This document shows positions 1 to 9,428 of a DNA stretch of 64,000 nucleotides, piece after piece; the first letter of the stretch is position 1, and each line of letters starts with the position of its first letter. The notes beneath the pieces were generated by a model that ran no database searches, was not told the DNA's origin, and saw only the letters and a list, made by a program, of their open reading frames with translations. Source of the stretch: Smittia aterrima (taxonomy: Eukaryota > Arthropoda > Insecta > Diptera > Chironomidae). The position numbers were made by a program, and so were the translations under genes. The stretch lies in the NCBI GenBank assembly GCA_033063855.1, contig CP093830.1, forward strand, positions 20,088,854 through 20,152,853, read 5' to 3'.

Positions 1-595
1 AAGTAGAACGATTCAGCATCCTCAATTTGCTCTCTAGTTTCAATCGACTTCTCAATGAGGTCAAAGCACTTTTCACAAATAGGTTTGGAAGATATTCGTG
101 CAGCTACAACCTGTTCAAGATAAAACTTCTTAATAATCTGTTTTCAAATTGTATTTTCTTTGACTTACGTCGTCTCCAGAAATTTGTTTCAATTTGTCAG
201 CTGTGGAATCACTTATTGATTTCAAATAAGTGGAGGTCACGGATCGTTTGCAGGAGCAACAAGCCGAATTTTTGAACAGTTCTTCGTCGTCAGTGCCATC
301 AAATCTTCCAGGCAAATTAGTTTCTCTGATGTTTGCTTTAAACTTTTCAATATTCAACAGCGTCTGCCAGCAGGTATCGCAGATTAGAGCATCGTACTTC
401 TCTTCGTCTTTGCGGATCTATAAAATTATGAATTCGATTGAATATTCTATTAATTATTAAAAATATGTTACTCACGTCGACTCCGCTAACTTTTTGGAAA
501 ATCTCATGTTTATCGCTGAATAATGTCGTCACATTCACTCTTGTGCTTGGCGTCAAGCAAACGCGGCAAACTTTGAATCCGTAAAATATTGACAT
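1..595 (-). CDS. ZAD-type zinc-finger protein, 5' part (partial, runs off the left edge)
   Basis: Three exons are readable: 595-476, 417-169 and 110-1, with donors GTGAGT and GTAAGT and phase-0 joins. The protein opens MSIFYGFKVCRVCL, which is the first Cys pair of a ZAD (zinc-finger-associated domain). The second pair, CDTC, comes at the start of exon 2, about 53 residues in. A second CxxC (CCSC) follows, and exon 3 gives a fourth pair, CEKC, followed by a helix like the one after CDTC. The simplest reading is two ZAD modules in a row. ZADs mediate dimerisation of insect C2H2 zinc-finger transcription factors. The C2H2 fingers expected downstream lie outside the window. The first exon starts cleanly at ATG 595. 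The family is clear; the exact gene is not identified. Confidence 0.75.
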
Positions 596-828
596 CGCTT
601 GTTTAAGCGAGAAAATTGAAAAATTCTCAATTTATATTTTCTCAAATTATTTGTTTTGGTTCAAAAGAAAGAAATTTGAATTTTTGAACTTCAACCGCTC
701 AGGATTTCTTCAAAAAAGATTTTTAAATTATTAAACATTTTCTCTTGATCTCACCTTAAATGAGCAAAACTTTTATTTGTGCTTGAAACTTTATAATTAA
801 CAATGAACATAAAAATGTTTTCAGGTCT

Positions 829-1858
829 TTAGTGTTCAGGAGAAGTAGCTGAGCGACGACGTTTGCTGGAGCCAAATTTCGATTTAAAATCTTCCATTCT
901 CTTGTTAGTTGCTGAACCAGTTACGAGATTCTTCTTTGAACGAGTCCTAGCACTCTGCTTGATGGAATCAGTCACCTCAGAATGTGTCGATGATCGTCTA
1001 GATGTCGCGGAATCTTCTGAAGAAATCACTGAATTTCGATCTTCGTCATCAACACCTGATGGAACAGCTATGGAAAGTCGATATTCATTAGCGTTGTCTG
1101 TATTGACTTGTCCTTTAGACTTGAACATTGGGAATTGATTCATGAATTGTTGAATACTAAGCGGAAGATTCTTCAAATCATCCACGTCTTTTAGGACATT
1201 GGGATTAGCCAAATCTGTCTTGATCTGGTCAAGAGACAAAGTTTCACCTTCAGGATTCAAGACGTCGCTAAAAGCTTTGACAAGACTTTCAAGAAACTCA
1301 TCTGCTGGCTCTAGTTTAGGTTTCTTCTCAGGAACAATCTTGATGCAGTTTTCATCTTCATCCGAGTCTGTATCAAAACCAAATCTTCCTCGGTATGTTG
1401 TCGGTTTCGTGAAAGCTTCTGTAACTTTCAATCCAGATGTTTCGACGTTTGGATTAATGTTCTCTTGATCGGGTGACTGACATACTTTGTAATCCTTTCC
1501 GCCTCCTTTTACTTCGTTGTGAGCTAGAGAATTGACGATTGTTTCATCGATATCCATGAAGACGCTGCCCTTGTTGTAATATTCTTTCATGTCATCTGTC
1601 AGCAACTCAAACGCATCAATCTCAGGTAGCACATCTCGCCAGAACATCAGTTTTAAATCATCTGCAAGCAAGTTATTGGTGATTAACTAATTTAAAAACA
1701 AAGAATTTAGTCTCACCTTCACGAATTGTTTCGTAATCAATATTTTCGGTTCTAAACCTTTCCCAGACGTAGTTCGATGAACTCTCAGCCAGCAGACGAT
1801 TATGATAAATGTATTCGAGCATATTATAGCGCAAATTAGCTTCTTGGACGTCTTCCAT
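829..1858 (-). CDS. Unrecognised acidic, probably nuclear protein (324 aa, two exons)
   Basis: Exon 1 is 1858-1717 and exon 2 is 1661-829. The 55-bp intron has donor GTGAGA and acceptor TTGCAG, and the phase-1 join gives an open frame of 324 residues. The N-terminal 90 residues look folded and aromatic-rich (YNMLEYIYHNRLL, FWRDVLPEIDAFELL). The rest is low-complexity: an acidic stretch DTDSDEDEN, then KKPKLEP, a serine-rich patch, and a basic tail ending SSKRRRSATSPEH that resembles a nuclear localisation signal. I recognise no domain. It lies 233 bp upstream of the ZAD gene on the same strand. A chromatin, replication or cell-cycle protein is possible from composition alone, and I do not assign a function. 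Confidence 0.7.
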
Positions 1859-4800
1859 TTCAATTTATTCTTAATTCACGAAAAATATTTATTTGCTTGT
1901 CTTCTCGTAAACAAAAATTTGAGAAGACTTAAAGTTTTGAACTCAGTTTTTGAATTTATAAAAATCGTTAAATATTTTTTTGGAGAAGGATTTCACCGGA
2001 GTAAATGATTTAATTTATTTTTCTTGTCCAAATCCTTAAAATTGCTTATTTCCTCACATTGTCTTTTATTGATGTTTCGATTTACTTTTCTTTCCCTTCA
2101 CTCGATATAATTTCTTCTTGTCTCAATCTCTACGAGGGCAAAGGCCAGAAAAATTTTCTCACTCCAATTCTTGATAGCCAAACAATAAGAAGCTCGCCCG
2201 AGTCTGTTGGCCATTTGAATTGCTTACATTTAAGATTATAATTTCGCCCTCCGTTCAATAATCTCCTCTCTGCTATTTACTGCCGTTTGACTCATTCCTT
2301 GCCATCAAGGAGAAAGAAAAGAATAAAAAAGCGAACTTCTATAATCATAAATCGAGAGATGTCGAATGGTAGCAGTAATAGCTTTGTTGTTTTGCTTTCT
2401 TTGTTGCGTGTAAGTATAAAAAGAAAGTGAATGGAAGGAGAAACATTTTCTCTTCGCAAGAACATTTTTGCATTTCACCGAAAGAAAATTCCTCGTCTTG
2501 AAGACTCATTTGTTCGACGACAAGTCTCTTAATCCTCGAGACAACGAACTACAGAAAAGACATAAATAACTCGTAAGACGATGTTGAAACTTCTTGTTTA
2601 CACTTCGCCTTTTCCCGTCGTCTTTGTGCCGAACATCAATTTTCTTCGGGATATCATCGACAACATCACAAAAGAAAGAAAAGCCACTCGAAAGTCAACA
2701 CTCGATTGCGTATGAAGATTGCGGCAGTGGTTGGTGTTTATTGTCTCCTCTTCTTCACTGTCGCATGTCAACTTCAACGAGCGAGCGTAAATGAGTCTTT
2801 AATTTGATATTTAAAGTAAATAAGAAGAGAACAAGACGAGGGAAATTAATCGAGGTAAGAAAATGAATAGGCCGGAGGTGAAAAGAAGCTGAAGGGAGAA
2901 TAATCTTGAGAGTGTCGGTCGCTTTGAGTTTAATCGACGATAATTATAGGGCAGAACAGTTGACGTCACTTTCGTACATCGCAAGGCAACTTTGAAGTAA
3001 AAAATCGCCCCATTACAATGTAATTAAAGGAACAGTCCGTAGCTAAAAAAGAAGAAGACAAAAGTTTAGCGATAAATTATCAGTTGATAGTGAGAGAGGG
3101 AATCGAGGGAACGATGATGGCAATTCCCGCAGTTGGCCTCCTTCTCCCTTCTCGAACAAGAAAGGAAAGTGTCGCAAGAGAATTTTCCCACAAATCATGT
3201 AGCAGAGCTCTGAAGTGACTGAAACTATGACGGGACCACCCGGAGAGACGATTTCCACTTCTTAAACGACTCCAACTTCACAATGAGAGCACAGCATGAA
3301 TTTTCCCATAAAATTGAAAATTTTGAGCAGCAAAAGTTAAGGAAAACTGTGAAAATTTCTCGGACAAGATGCAGAAACTATTAAAATGCCATCAAGTGAT
3401 TCCAAATGAATTATGAGAATAGAAACTTGAAGCGAGGAATTCTCCAAATCACAAAGGGCGATGAGAAACTTTCCATGTCAAATTGAGTTGACCAGACTTG
3501 CTGTTAATTAACTTTAAATACTCTGCCGCAATTACAAAGCAGGAAACAACAATGAAACTGTGTCGGTTCATAATTATCACTTAATTAACATCATAAATGG
3601 TAAAAGGAAAGCATAAGCAGGGCAATCAACATGTGCTCAACGACATCAACTTAACATGTGATTAGATTTTTCCTTCCGGAGGGAAATTCTTTCTCGTCTG
3701 ATCCTGGAAGGAATTTTATTTTGCTCGAAGTGAGTAGAACGCCTCTGACGGCGCATACAAATTTCCTTATTATTCTGAAGGTTCCCTCAGTGACGTCGTG
3801 GAGTTCTTTCTTGTAAATTTCTTCCGGAAAACTCTTTATCATTCAATGACATTTTTAATTTTCTGTTGACTTTATTCAAAGTTTAATTTCCCCTCTCACC
3901 GTTCGATTCTCAATTCACAGGACAACACGAACAACTTTCGACATAAATGAAGCAGTTTGTATTCAAAATGAATCTCAAACCTTTCGTTGTCCATTCAACT
4001 TAATGATATTAACAGAACTCAGCATCCAAAGTCATTTTATTAATCATAATAGTGTATCAGACGACTCCCTATCATCTCTTTTACACTCTCTCTACCCTTC
4101 GTCATTCTCAGCCTGCTGCTGCTTACGAAAACAAAGCAGCAAACTTTCTTCCTTTTTTCATTGTTTATTATCCATTATTTATTGAAAAATAAAAATAAAA
4201 AGCAAGAGAAGAGAATGTTGTGAATATTATTATTGAAAAGAGGGGAGAAGCCGAGGAGTTTGCAATAAAAGTTTACCCTTGAGTGTGGCGGAGCAGCATT
4301 TGTTGGTGGGTCTCTTGGGGGCGCTTACAATCATAAACAAATAACAGATCGAAACACATCGTTAGAGTCATCAACATTTGAGGAGAGAAACGTGTGTGAT
4401 TTGCTTACAGATGAGAAGTTTCTTTCCGTGAATGTAAAATGTGAGTCAACGTGTCATTGAAACAATTTTCATCGTCATTCTCGACTCGTACTTTCCACGA
4501 AATGCTGCGAATTGTGATGATTATTAATCCCTCGAGTGCGATGCGATGGCAGTGAACTCAAGTGATGAGCACTTTGAAAACTTTGCTGAATCAAACTTGT
4601 TGTTGTTGTTGGCGTTGGGCAGTAAAAAGCATAAAGACGATGTCCATTCAAATCGTCCCTTGTGGATTGTTAACATTAAAGCAAATTACCACAACTTTTC
4701 TGCTAGTTCAGCAGAAAGTTTTTTTTGCTGCTTTTTGTTGTCTGACATTAAAAAAATTAAATCTGTGGGACAGAAGGGATTCTTTCTGATAATGCTGACT

Positions 4801-5087
4801 CAACGTTTTATCACTTTTTAATTGACGAAGGGAAAGTAGATGAACGTTCAAGGAATTTAATTAAGATCTGAGTGTTGAGTAGTTATTTTAATTTTATGGA
4901 TCGAAAAATTTAATTTATGAACAAAATGCTTCGAAGATTTTTTGAAAGAAAGATAAAGCAGTTCAACTACGATTTCTTTTTTCAAGAAATATTTCAATTT
5001 TCTTTTAGTCGGTTCCCTTAAAATGAGCTGCAAAGCGAAGTCCCTTCGAGTACCTGTAAGAGCGAATCGCATTTATCACCAACAACC
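1859..5087. other. Non-coding stretch, mostly nothing recognised
   Basis: This AT-rich region of about 3.2 kb has only short, unconvincing ORFs on both strands. A TATA-like TATAAAA lies near 2413. A small ORF with a signal-peptide-like sequence at 2712 is listed separately. I see no tRNA, no long repeat and no transposon ends. Confidence 0.5.
2712..2807 (+). CDS. Possible signal-peptide exon or 31-aa small ORF
   Basis: An ATG at 2712 opens a peptide beginning MKIAAVVGVYCLLFFTVACQ: a lysine, then a hydrophobic core, then small residues and Cys. This is the look of a secretory signal peptide. The frame either stops at TGA 2805 (31 aa) or is a first coding exon ending at 2786, where GCGAGC|GTAAAT offers a phase-0 donor. 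A TATA-like box lies about 300 bp upstream. I found no convincing partner exon with peptide-hormone cleavage sites in the next 3 kb. Chance occurrence is quite possible. Confidence 0.25.
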   Translation: MKIAAVVGVYCLLFFTVACQLQRASVNESLI

Positions 5088-5160
5088 TATACATTCATCA
5101 AAAAATGATTTTTAGGGTTTTTCATCCGAAGGATGGAACACCCTATTGTGGCCGCTTTGT

Positions 5161-5209
5161 CCGTGGTCCGTCTTCCGTCTTCCGTCTTCCGTGGTCCGTG
5201 GTCCGTGAT
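5161..5209 (+). repeat. 7-bp tandem repeat, seven units
   Basis: Seven consecutive heptamers alternate between CCGTGGT and CCGTCTT, with the last unit CCGTGAT. The array lies near the left end of the inverted-repeat element. Confidence 0.85.
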
Positions 5210-5394
5210 TGAGATAACTCGCGAACGCGATGAGCTAGCGAATTAATTTCTTCACCAGTCGATAGAGAATTTAAATACGCAAAACAACTTTTGAGGATTT
5301 TTGGCTAGCTCATCAGGATCGGGCCCACGGGCCCAAAACCTGGAATCTCCATACAAAAAGTCGATTTTTAGTTTTGAAACACGTTTTCTCGAAA

Positions 5395-5905
5395 ACGGAA
5401 GCACATTTCAGCTGTGACTTGTTCACAAGAAGTGATCAGCATGTTGAATCGAGTGCATGGATTTTATAGCTGACCAGATCTGGGTCCACCTCTTGCCAGC
5501 GCCAAGTGAAACTTCTTTTCCTTTAGAGTTACAGCTTTGACTTGTTCACATGAAATGATCAGCTCGACTTGACAAAGAAATAAATCCCAGAAATTCCAAG
5601 CTCCACACATTGGATCCATCTCTGGTGAGCTCAAAGTGAAACTTCTGTTCCTTTGGAGTTAGAGCTTTCATTTGTTCACGAGAAATGATCAGCTCGACAC
5701 GACAAAGCAAATAATCCCAGAAAATCCAAGCTCCACACATTGGATCCATCTCTGGTGAGCTCAAAGTGAAACTTCGTTCCCTTTAGAGCTAGAGCATTGA
5801 GTTCTTTACAAGAAATGTTAAACTGGTCACGACTAAGAGATAAATCCCAGAAAATCCAAGCTCCACTCATTGGATCCACCTCTGGTGAGCTCAAAGTGAA
5901 ACTTC
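5395..5905 (+). repeat. 130-bp tandem repeat, about four copies
   Basis: The anchor TCTGGTGAGCTCAAAGTGAA recurs at 5621, 5751 and 5881, exactly 130 bp apart. A degenerate copy (TCTTGCCAGCGCCAAGTGAA) lies at 5491. Each unit also contains a version of TTGTTCACNNGAAATGATCAGC and CAAGCTCCACACATTGGATC. The repeat is internal to the inverted-repeat element and produces spurious minus-strand ORFs. Confidence 0.85.
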
Positions 5906-6101
5906 GGTAAACAAACCAAGTAAAATGTCCCCTGTAACCAGTTCATCCAGAGGATGAAAAACCCTACAGTAAGTTCGGTACGAACTGCTACTGCCACTTG
6001 TTTTTTTCAGTTCTTAACAAATTTTTAAAGACAAAGGTTCTTGAGACTAAAAGAAAATTCAAATTTCGAGATAAGAATCAGAAAAAAGAAATTAGTTTGA
6101 T

Positions 6102-7250
6102 ATGGAGATCAATTGCTTGTTTAACATTGGAAATATTATTTCGAAAAATCTCTACACGTGTTTGATAGACGGAGTAACCATTGACAAGAAGGATCATGTG
6201 ATTAAAGCTTTTAAAGGAGATCACAAAAGAGGAAAAAGTCACATAGACGTTCAATGCGTACAATTTCGAAGTAGAAGCGTTAATTACTTTCCTCGAGGAC
6301 TTCACAAACATTTTCCTAACATGACAAAGTTGATTATTTTTAGAGGTGGCATCAAGGAAATTACAAAAAAGGATTTGGAAGGACTCGAGGGACTTGTTGG
6401 TCTTTATATTGAAAAATGTCAGTTCACGTCGCTGCCAAATGATTTGTTCACTAAAATGCCAAGTTTACGAGAAATTTCATTCAGCAATAAAATCGAATTC
6501 GCATCTTCAGAATTTTTAAGACCTTTGCTTGGAAGACAATATGTAAGAGTGGATCTTTGCACGAACAAAAGCATTGACGCTAAGTTTTGGCCAGGACAAG
6601 AAGGATCGTTAGATTCTCTTCGAGAGCTGATGAGATTAATCGACAAGAAATGCAGCAAACCAACTTTGACTGTTATTCCTAATCCCGTGAACTTCAATCC
6701 AAAAATCAAAGAAATGTGGCAAACTGGAAAATTATCTGATCTCACCATTATCGCTGGCGAAAAGAAATTCAAAGTTCATAAAACAATTTTGGGAATAAAA
6801 AGCTCATCGTTTGCTCAAATCTTTGAAGATCAAAAGGAAGCTGCAGAAGTTAACATTCCAGACTTCAGTGCAAAATCTGTTGAGGCTTTATTAAAGTTCA
6901 TTTACTTAAACGAAGTCACAGCAGATGAAAACTTCAAGGAAAACTTTGAAATTGCAGTAAAGTTCAAAGTTTTCGGCATGAAATCTTCATACGAGAAAAT
7001 TATTTACAATCAGCTCAACGATTTGAATGCTTTGGAAATTTTCTTTTTCGCTCATCGATATTCTTCTCAACTACTAAAGAGAACAGCATTTAATATCATT
7101 TCCAAACAGCAAGCTGCTAAAGAAATTCCTGTCGAACTACCTGATCATCTAATGGAAGATCCCGAAAAATTGAGGCAGCTGATCTATCATCGAGAAGCTT
7201 ACGAAGCAATTTTAATCAACTCCAAGGCTTTAAGCCTTTCTCCTAACTAA
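6102..7250 (+). CDS. LRR-BTB protein, copy 1 (382 aa)
   Basis: This is a single-exon gene starting MEINCLFNIG, as its paralogues do. Residues about 65-165 form degenerate leucine-rich repeats (FPNMTKLIIF, LVGLYIEKCQFTSLP, LREISF). Residues about 211-312 form a BTB/POZ domain of the SPOP/TDPOZ type (LSDLTIIAGEKKFKVHKTIL, then FAQIFEDQ), followed by a short BACK-like helical tail. There is no signal peptide, so it should be intracellular. SPOP-type BTB proteins bring substrates to Cullin-3 ubiquitin ligase; here the LRR would take the place of the MATH substrate-binding domain. That role is inference. In the LRR, the codons after SF read SNKIEF, so it lacks one or two residues present in its sisters. 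AATAAA lies at 7288. Its promoter is interrupted by a mobile element. Confidence 0.85.
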   Translation: MEINCLFNIGNIISKNLYTCLIDGVTIDKKDHVIKAFKGDHKRGKSHIDVQCVQFRSRSVNYFPRGLHKHFPNMTKLIIFRGGIKEITKKDLEGLEGLVGLYIEKCQFTSLPNDLFTKMPSLREISFSNKIEFASSEFLRPLLGRQYVRVDLCTNKSIDAKFWPGQEGSLDSLRELMRLIDKKCSKPTLTVIPNPVNFNPKIKEMWQTGKLSDLTIIAGEKKFKVHKTILGIKSSSFAQIFEDQKEAAEVNIPDFSAKSVEALLKFIYLNEVTADENFKENFEIAVKFKVFGMKSSYEKIIYNQLNDLNALEIFFFAHRYSSQLLKRTAFNIISKQQAAKEIPVELPDHLMEDPEKLRQLIYHREAYEAILINSKALSLSPN

Positions 7251-7465
7251 ATTTTAAAAAGATAAATTCATATTGTTCTAAATTTTAAATAAATTTGTCT
7301 AAATTCATTCGATTCTGTTTTTTTTTCTCTAAAATAAAAAGTTTCTAAGATTTCTCGAAACGAAAGAATTTTTTCCGAGAAGGGTTTTTATTTTGCCCCT
7401 TCGAGTACAAAATAAATTTCTTCATACCTGTTGGCGATTCTGCTTCGACACTAAAAATTACAAGA

Positions 7466-7527
7466 ACGAATCGCATTTGTTAACAACAAACTTATAAATG
7501 CTTCGGAAAAATAATATTTTCTTCAGT
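7466..7527 (+). promoter_or_regulatory. Core promoter of LRR-BTB copy 2
   Basis: The upstream motif ACGAATCGCATTTG begins at 7466, TATAAA lies at 7493-7498, and the arthropod initiator TTCAGTTC has its A at 7525. The first T of the TATA box is at -32, ideal spacing for an insect TATA promoter. Confidence 0.65.
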
Positions 7528-7625
7528 TCTTGACTGATTTTCAAACATTAAAGTTCTCGAGTTGATAAGTTCATTCAAATAAAGTGTCAGGGGAACTAAG
7601 AAGAAAAAATTAAATTCAGTGCGAT

Positions 7626-8773
7626 ATGGAGATCAACTGTTGGTTTGACATTTTACACTCTATTCGAAAAATCCCTACACGTGCTTTGTAGATGATGTAA
7701 TCATAGACAAGAAGGATCATGTGATCAGTGCTTTCAAAGGAATTCACAAAGGAGGAAAATGTAACAAAGATGTTCAACACGTTCAATTTCAACAAAGAAG
7801 CGTGGTCAATTATTTTCCTCGAGGACTCTTCAAGCATTTTCCTAATCTCACTCACTTGACTATAATTAGTGGTGGCATAAAGGAAATTTCAAAAAATGAT
7901 TTGAAAGGACTCGAGGGACTAGTTTGTATTTTTATTTCAAATAGTCAACTTACTTCATTGCCAGATGATTTGTTGATCAGTATGACGAAATTAGAAATCT
8001 TTGGATTTAACAACAACAAAATCGAATTCGCTTCTTCTGAACTCTTAAAACCTTTGCTTGGACGACAAAATGTAAGAGTGGGCCTTTTAAAAAACAAAAG
8101 CATTGATGCTATCTTCAGCCCAGGAGATGATGGTTCACTAAGCTCTCTTCAAGAGCTCATGAAATTAATCGACAAGAAGTGCAGCAAACCAACTCTGTCT
8201 ACTGTTCCTGATCCCGTGAACTTCAATCCAAAAATCAAAGAAATGTGGCAAACTGGAAAATTGTCCGATCTCGTAATTTTCGCCGGTGAAAAGAAATTCA
8301 AAGTTCATAAAACAATTTTGGGAATACAAAGTGAAATGTTCGCTCAAATATTTGAAGACCAGAAGGAGGCAACCGAAATAAAAATTCCAGACGTCAGTGC
8401 AAAATCTGTTGAAGCTTTACTAAAATTCATTTATTTGAATGAAGTCTTGGAAGATGAGAACGTCAAGGAAAACTTCGAAATTGCCGTGAAATTCAAAGTC
8501 GACGACATGAAATGTTTGTACGAGAAAATTATTTACAATCAACTCAACGATTTGAATGCTTTGGATATTTTCTTGTTCGCCCATCGATATTCTTCTCAAT
8601 TGTTGAAAAAGAAAGCTTTTAATATCATTTCCAAGAAGCAAGCTGCCATAGAAATTCCTGACGAACTACCAGCTCATTTAATGGAAGATCCCGAAAAATT
8701 GACGAAGTTGATTGAACACCAAGAAGCTTTCAGTGAAATTTTATCAAACTGCAAAAGGCCAAGACTTAACTAA
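7626..8773 (+). pseudogene. LRR-BTB copy 2, frameshifted near its 5' end
   Basis: The usual start MEINCWFDI is present at 7626, but the frame hits TAG after 21 further residues. The rest of the protein (YTCFVDDVIIDKKDHV onward) lies in another frame and is open to 8773. Aligned to copy 1, one T is missing near 7664: copy 1 has ATTATTTCGAAAAAT, copy 2 has CTCTATTCGAAAAAT. The remaining LRR and BTB regions are intact, with no other lesion, so the change is recent or a sequence error. The open frame has no ATG near its start; the first in-frame ATG is well inside the LRR region. The TATA/initiator promoter is the best of the five copies. AATAAA is at 8811. Confidence 0.7.
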
Positions 8774-9212
8774 AATTGAATTATGATAAATGCATTTTCT
8801 AAAAAGTTAAAATAAAACTTTTATTCACATTCAATTCTGTTTTTTATTTTTTAAAATCCAACTTCCACGTGACTAAATTTCTTTGTCTTATTGAATCACC
8901 TTCCCCGCTTCTTTCTTCAACTTGCCTTTCTAACGCCGTTCCAGAGAAATTTTTAAGTGTTCTTTTAATCCGTTGAAGACAACCCTTCACTTATAATTTA
9001 TTGCGATATTGTTTCATCCCTCAAATATTTATTACAAGCTTGTATTTATTACCTGTAAAATAAGGAGGAGGAAAATATAATTGAATTCTTTCTCTGAATT
9101 TTTTCTTTTACTTATTGCATCTTACTCGTGATGCAGGTAATAACGTTTTGCATTATAAATAAGTCAAGAAACAAGAATAAATACGAGTAAGTGATTTTCT
9201 AAAACGGAGCAG

Positions 9213-9250
9213 AGACCACGGACAAAGCGACCACTATAGGATGAAAACCC
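9213..9250 (-). mobile_element. Terminal remnant of the inverted-repeat element
   Basis: The reverse complement reads AGGGTTTTCATCC, then TATAGTGGTCGCTTTGTCC. It matches the left end of the element at 5115 (GGGTTTTTCATCC, then TTGTGGCCGCTTTGTCC) with a short internal deletion. Only this tip is present, upstream of LRR-BTB copy 3. Confidence 0.6.
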
Positions 9251-9309
9251 TGAAAATTATTTTCTTCATACCTGTTGGCGATTCTGCTTCGACACTAAAA
9301 ATTACAAGA

Positions 9310-9366
9310 GCGAGTCGCATTTACCACCAACAATTCATAAATGCACAAAAAAATATTTTTTTCAGT
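9310..9366 (+). promoter_or_regulatory. Core promoter of LRR-BTB copy 3
   Basis: GCGAGTCGCATTTACCACC begins at 9310, a CATAAA box lies at 9336-9341, and the initiator TTCAGTTC has its A at 9364, 28 bp downstream of the box. Confidence 0.6.
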
Positions 9367-9428
9367 TCTTGACAGATTTTCAAAGCTTAAGGTTCTCAAG
9401 ATAAGAAAAAAATTAAATTCAGTGAGAT

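Larger units (their letters stand above)
5115..5964. mobile_element. Non-autonomous inverted-repeat element (MITE-like), about 850 bp
   Basis: The left end GGGTTTTTCATCCGAAGGATG (5115-5135) matches the reverse complement of the right end (5944-5964) over about 21 bp with two or three mismatches. Each end also holds its own short palindrome, CATCC-GAA-GGATG and CATCC-AGA-GGATG. A TA dinucleotide flanks both sides (5113-5114 and 5965-5966), consistent with a TA target duplication as in Tc1/mariner-type elements. It encodes no transposase. The interior carries a heptamer array and a 130-bp tandem repeat, listed separately. The right border could extend to about 6000, because 5967-6000 also has no counterpart in the sister promoters. 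Confidence 0.7.
5062..6011 (+). promoter_or_regulatory. Promoter of LRR-BTB copy 1, split by a mobile element
   Basis: The shared upstream motif GCGAATCGCATTTATCACC begins at 5062 and a TATACA box lies at 5088-5093. The initiator TTTTCAGTTCTT lies at 6007-6011 with its A at 6009. In the other copies box and initiator are 21-32 bp apart. Here more than 900 bp separate them, because the element at 5115-5964 lies between. Copy 1 must use another TATA-like sequence, start elsewhere, or be silenced. Confidence 0.6.

Noticed and set aside
5546..5894. Two overlapping 72-aa minus-strand ORFs with repeated SLEFLG-type sequence
   Set aside because: They are translations of the 130-bp tandem repeat inside the mobile element, not a protein family.
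6419..6772. 117-aa minus-strand ORF inside LRR-BTB copy 1
   Set aside because: Antisense shadow that recurs in pieces in the sister copies because the sense strand is conserved.
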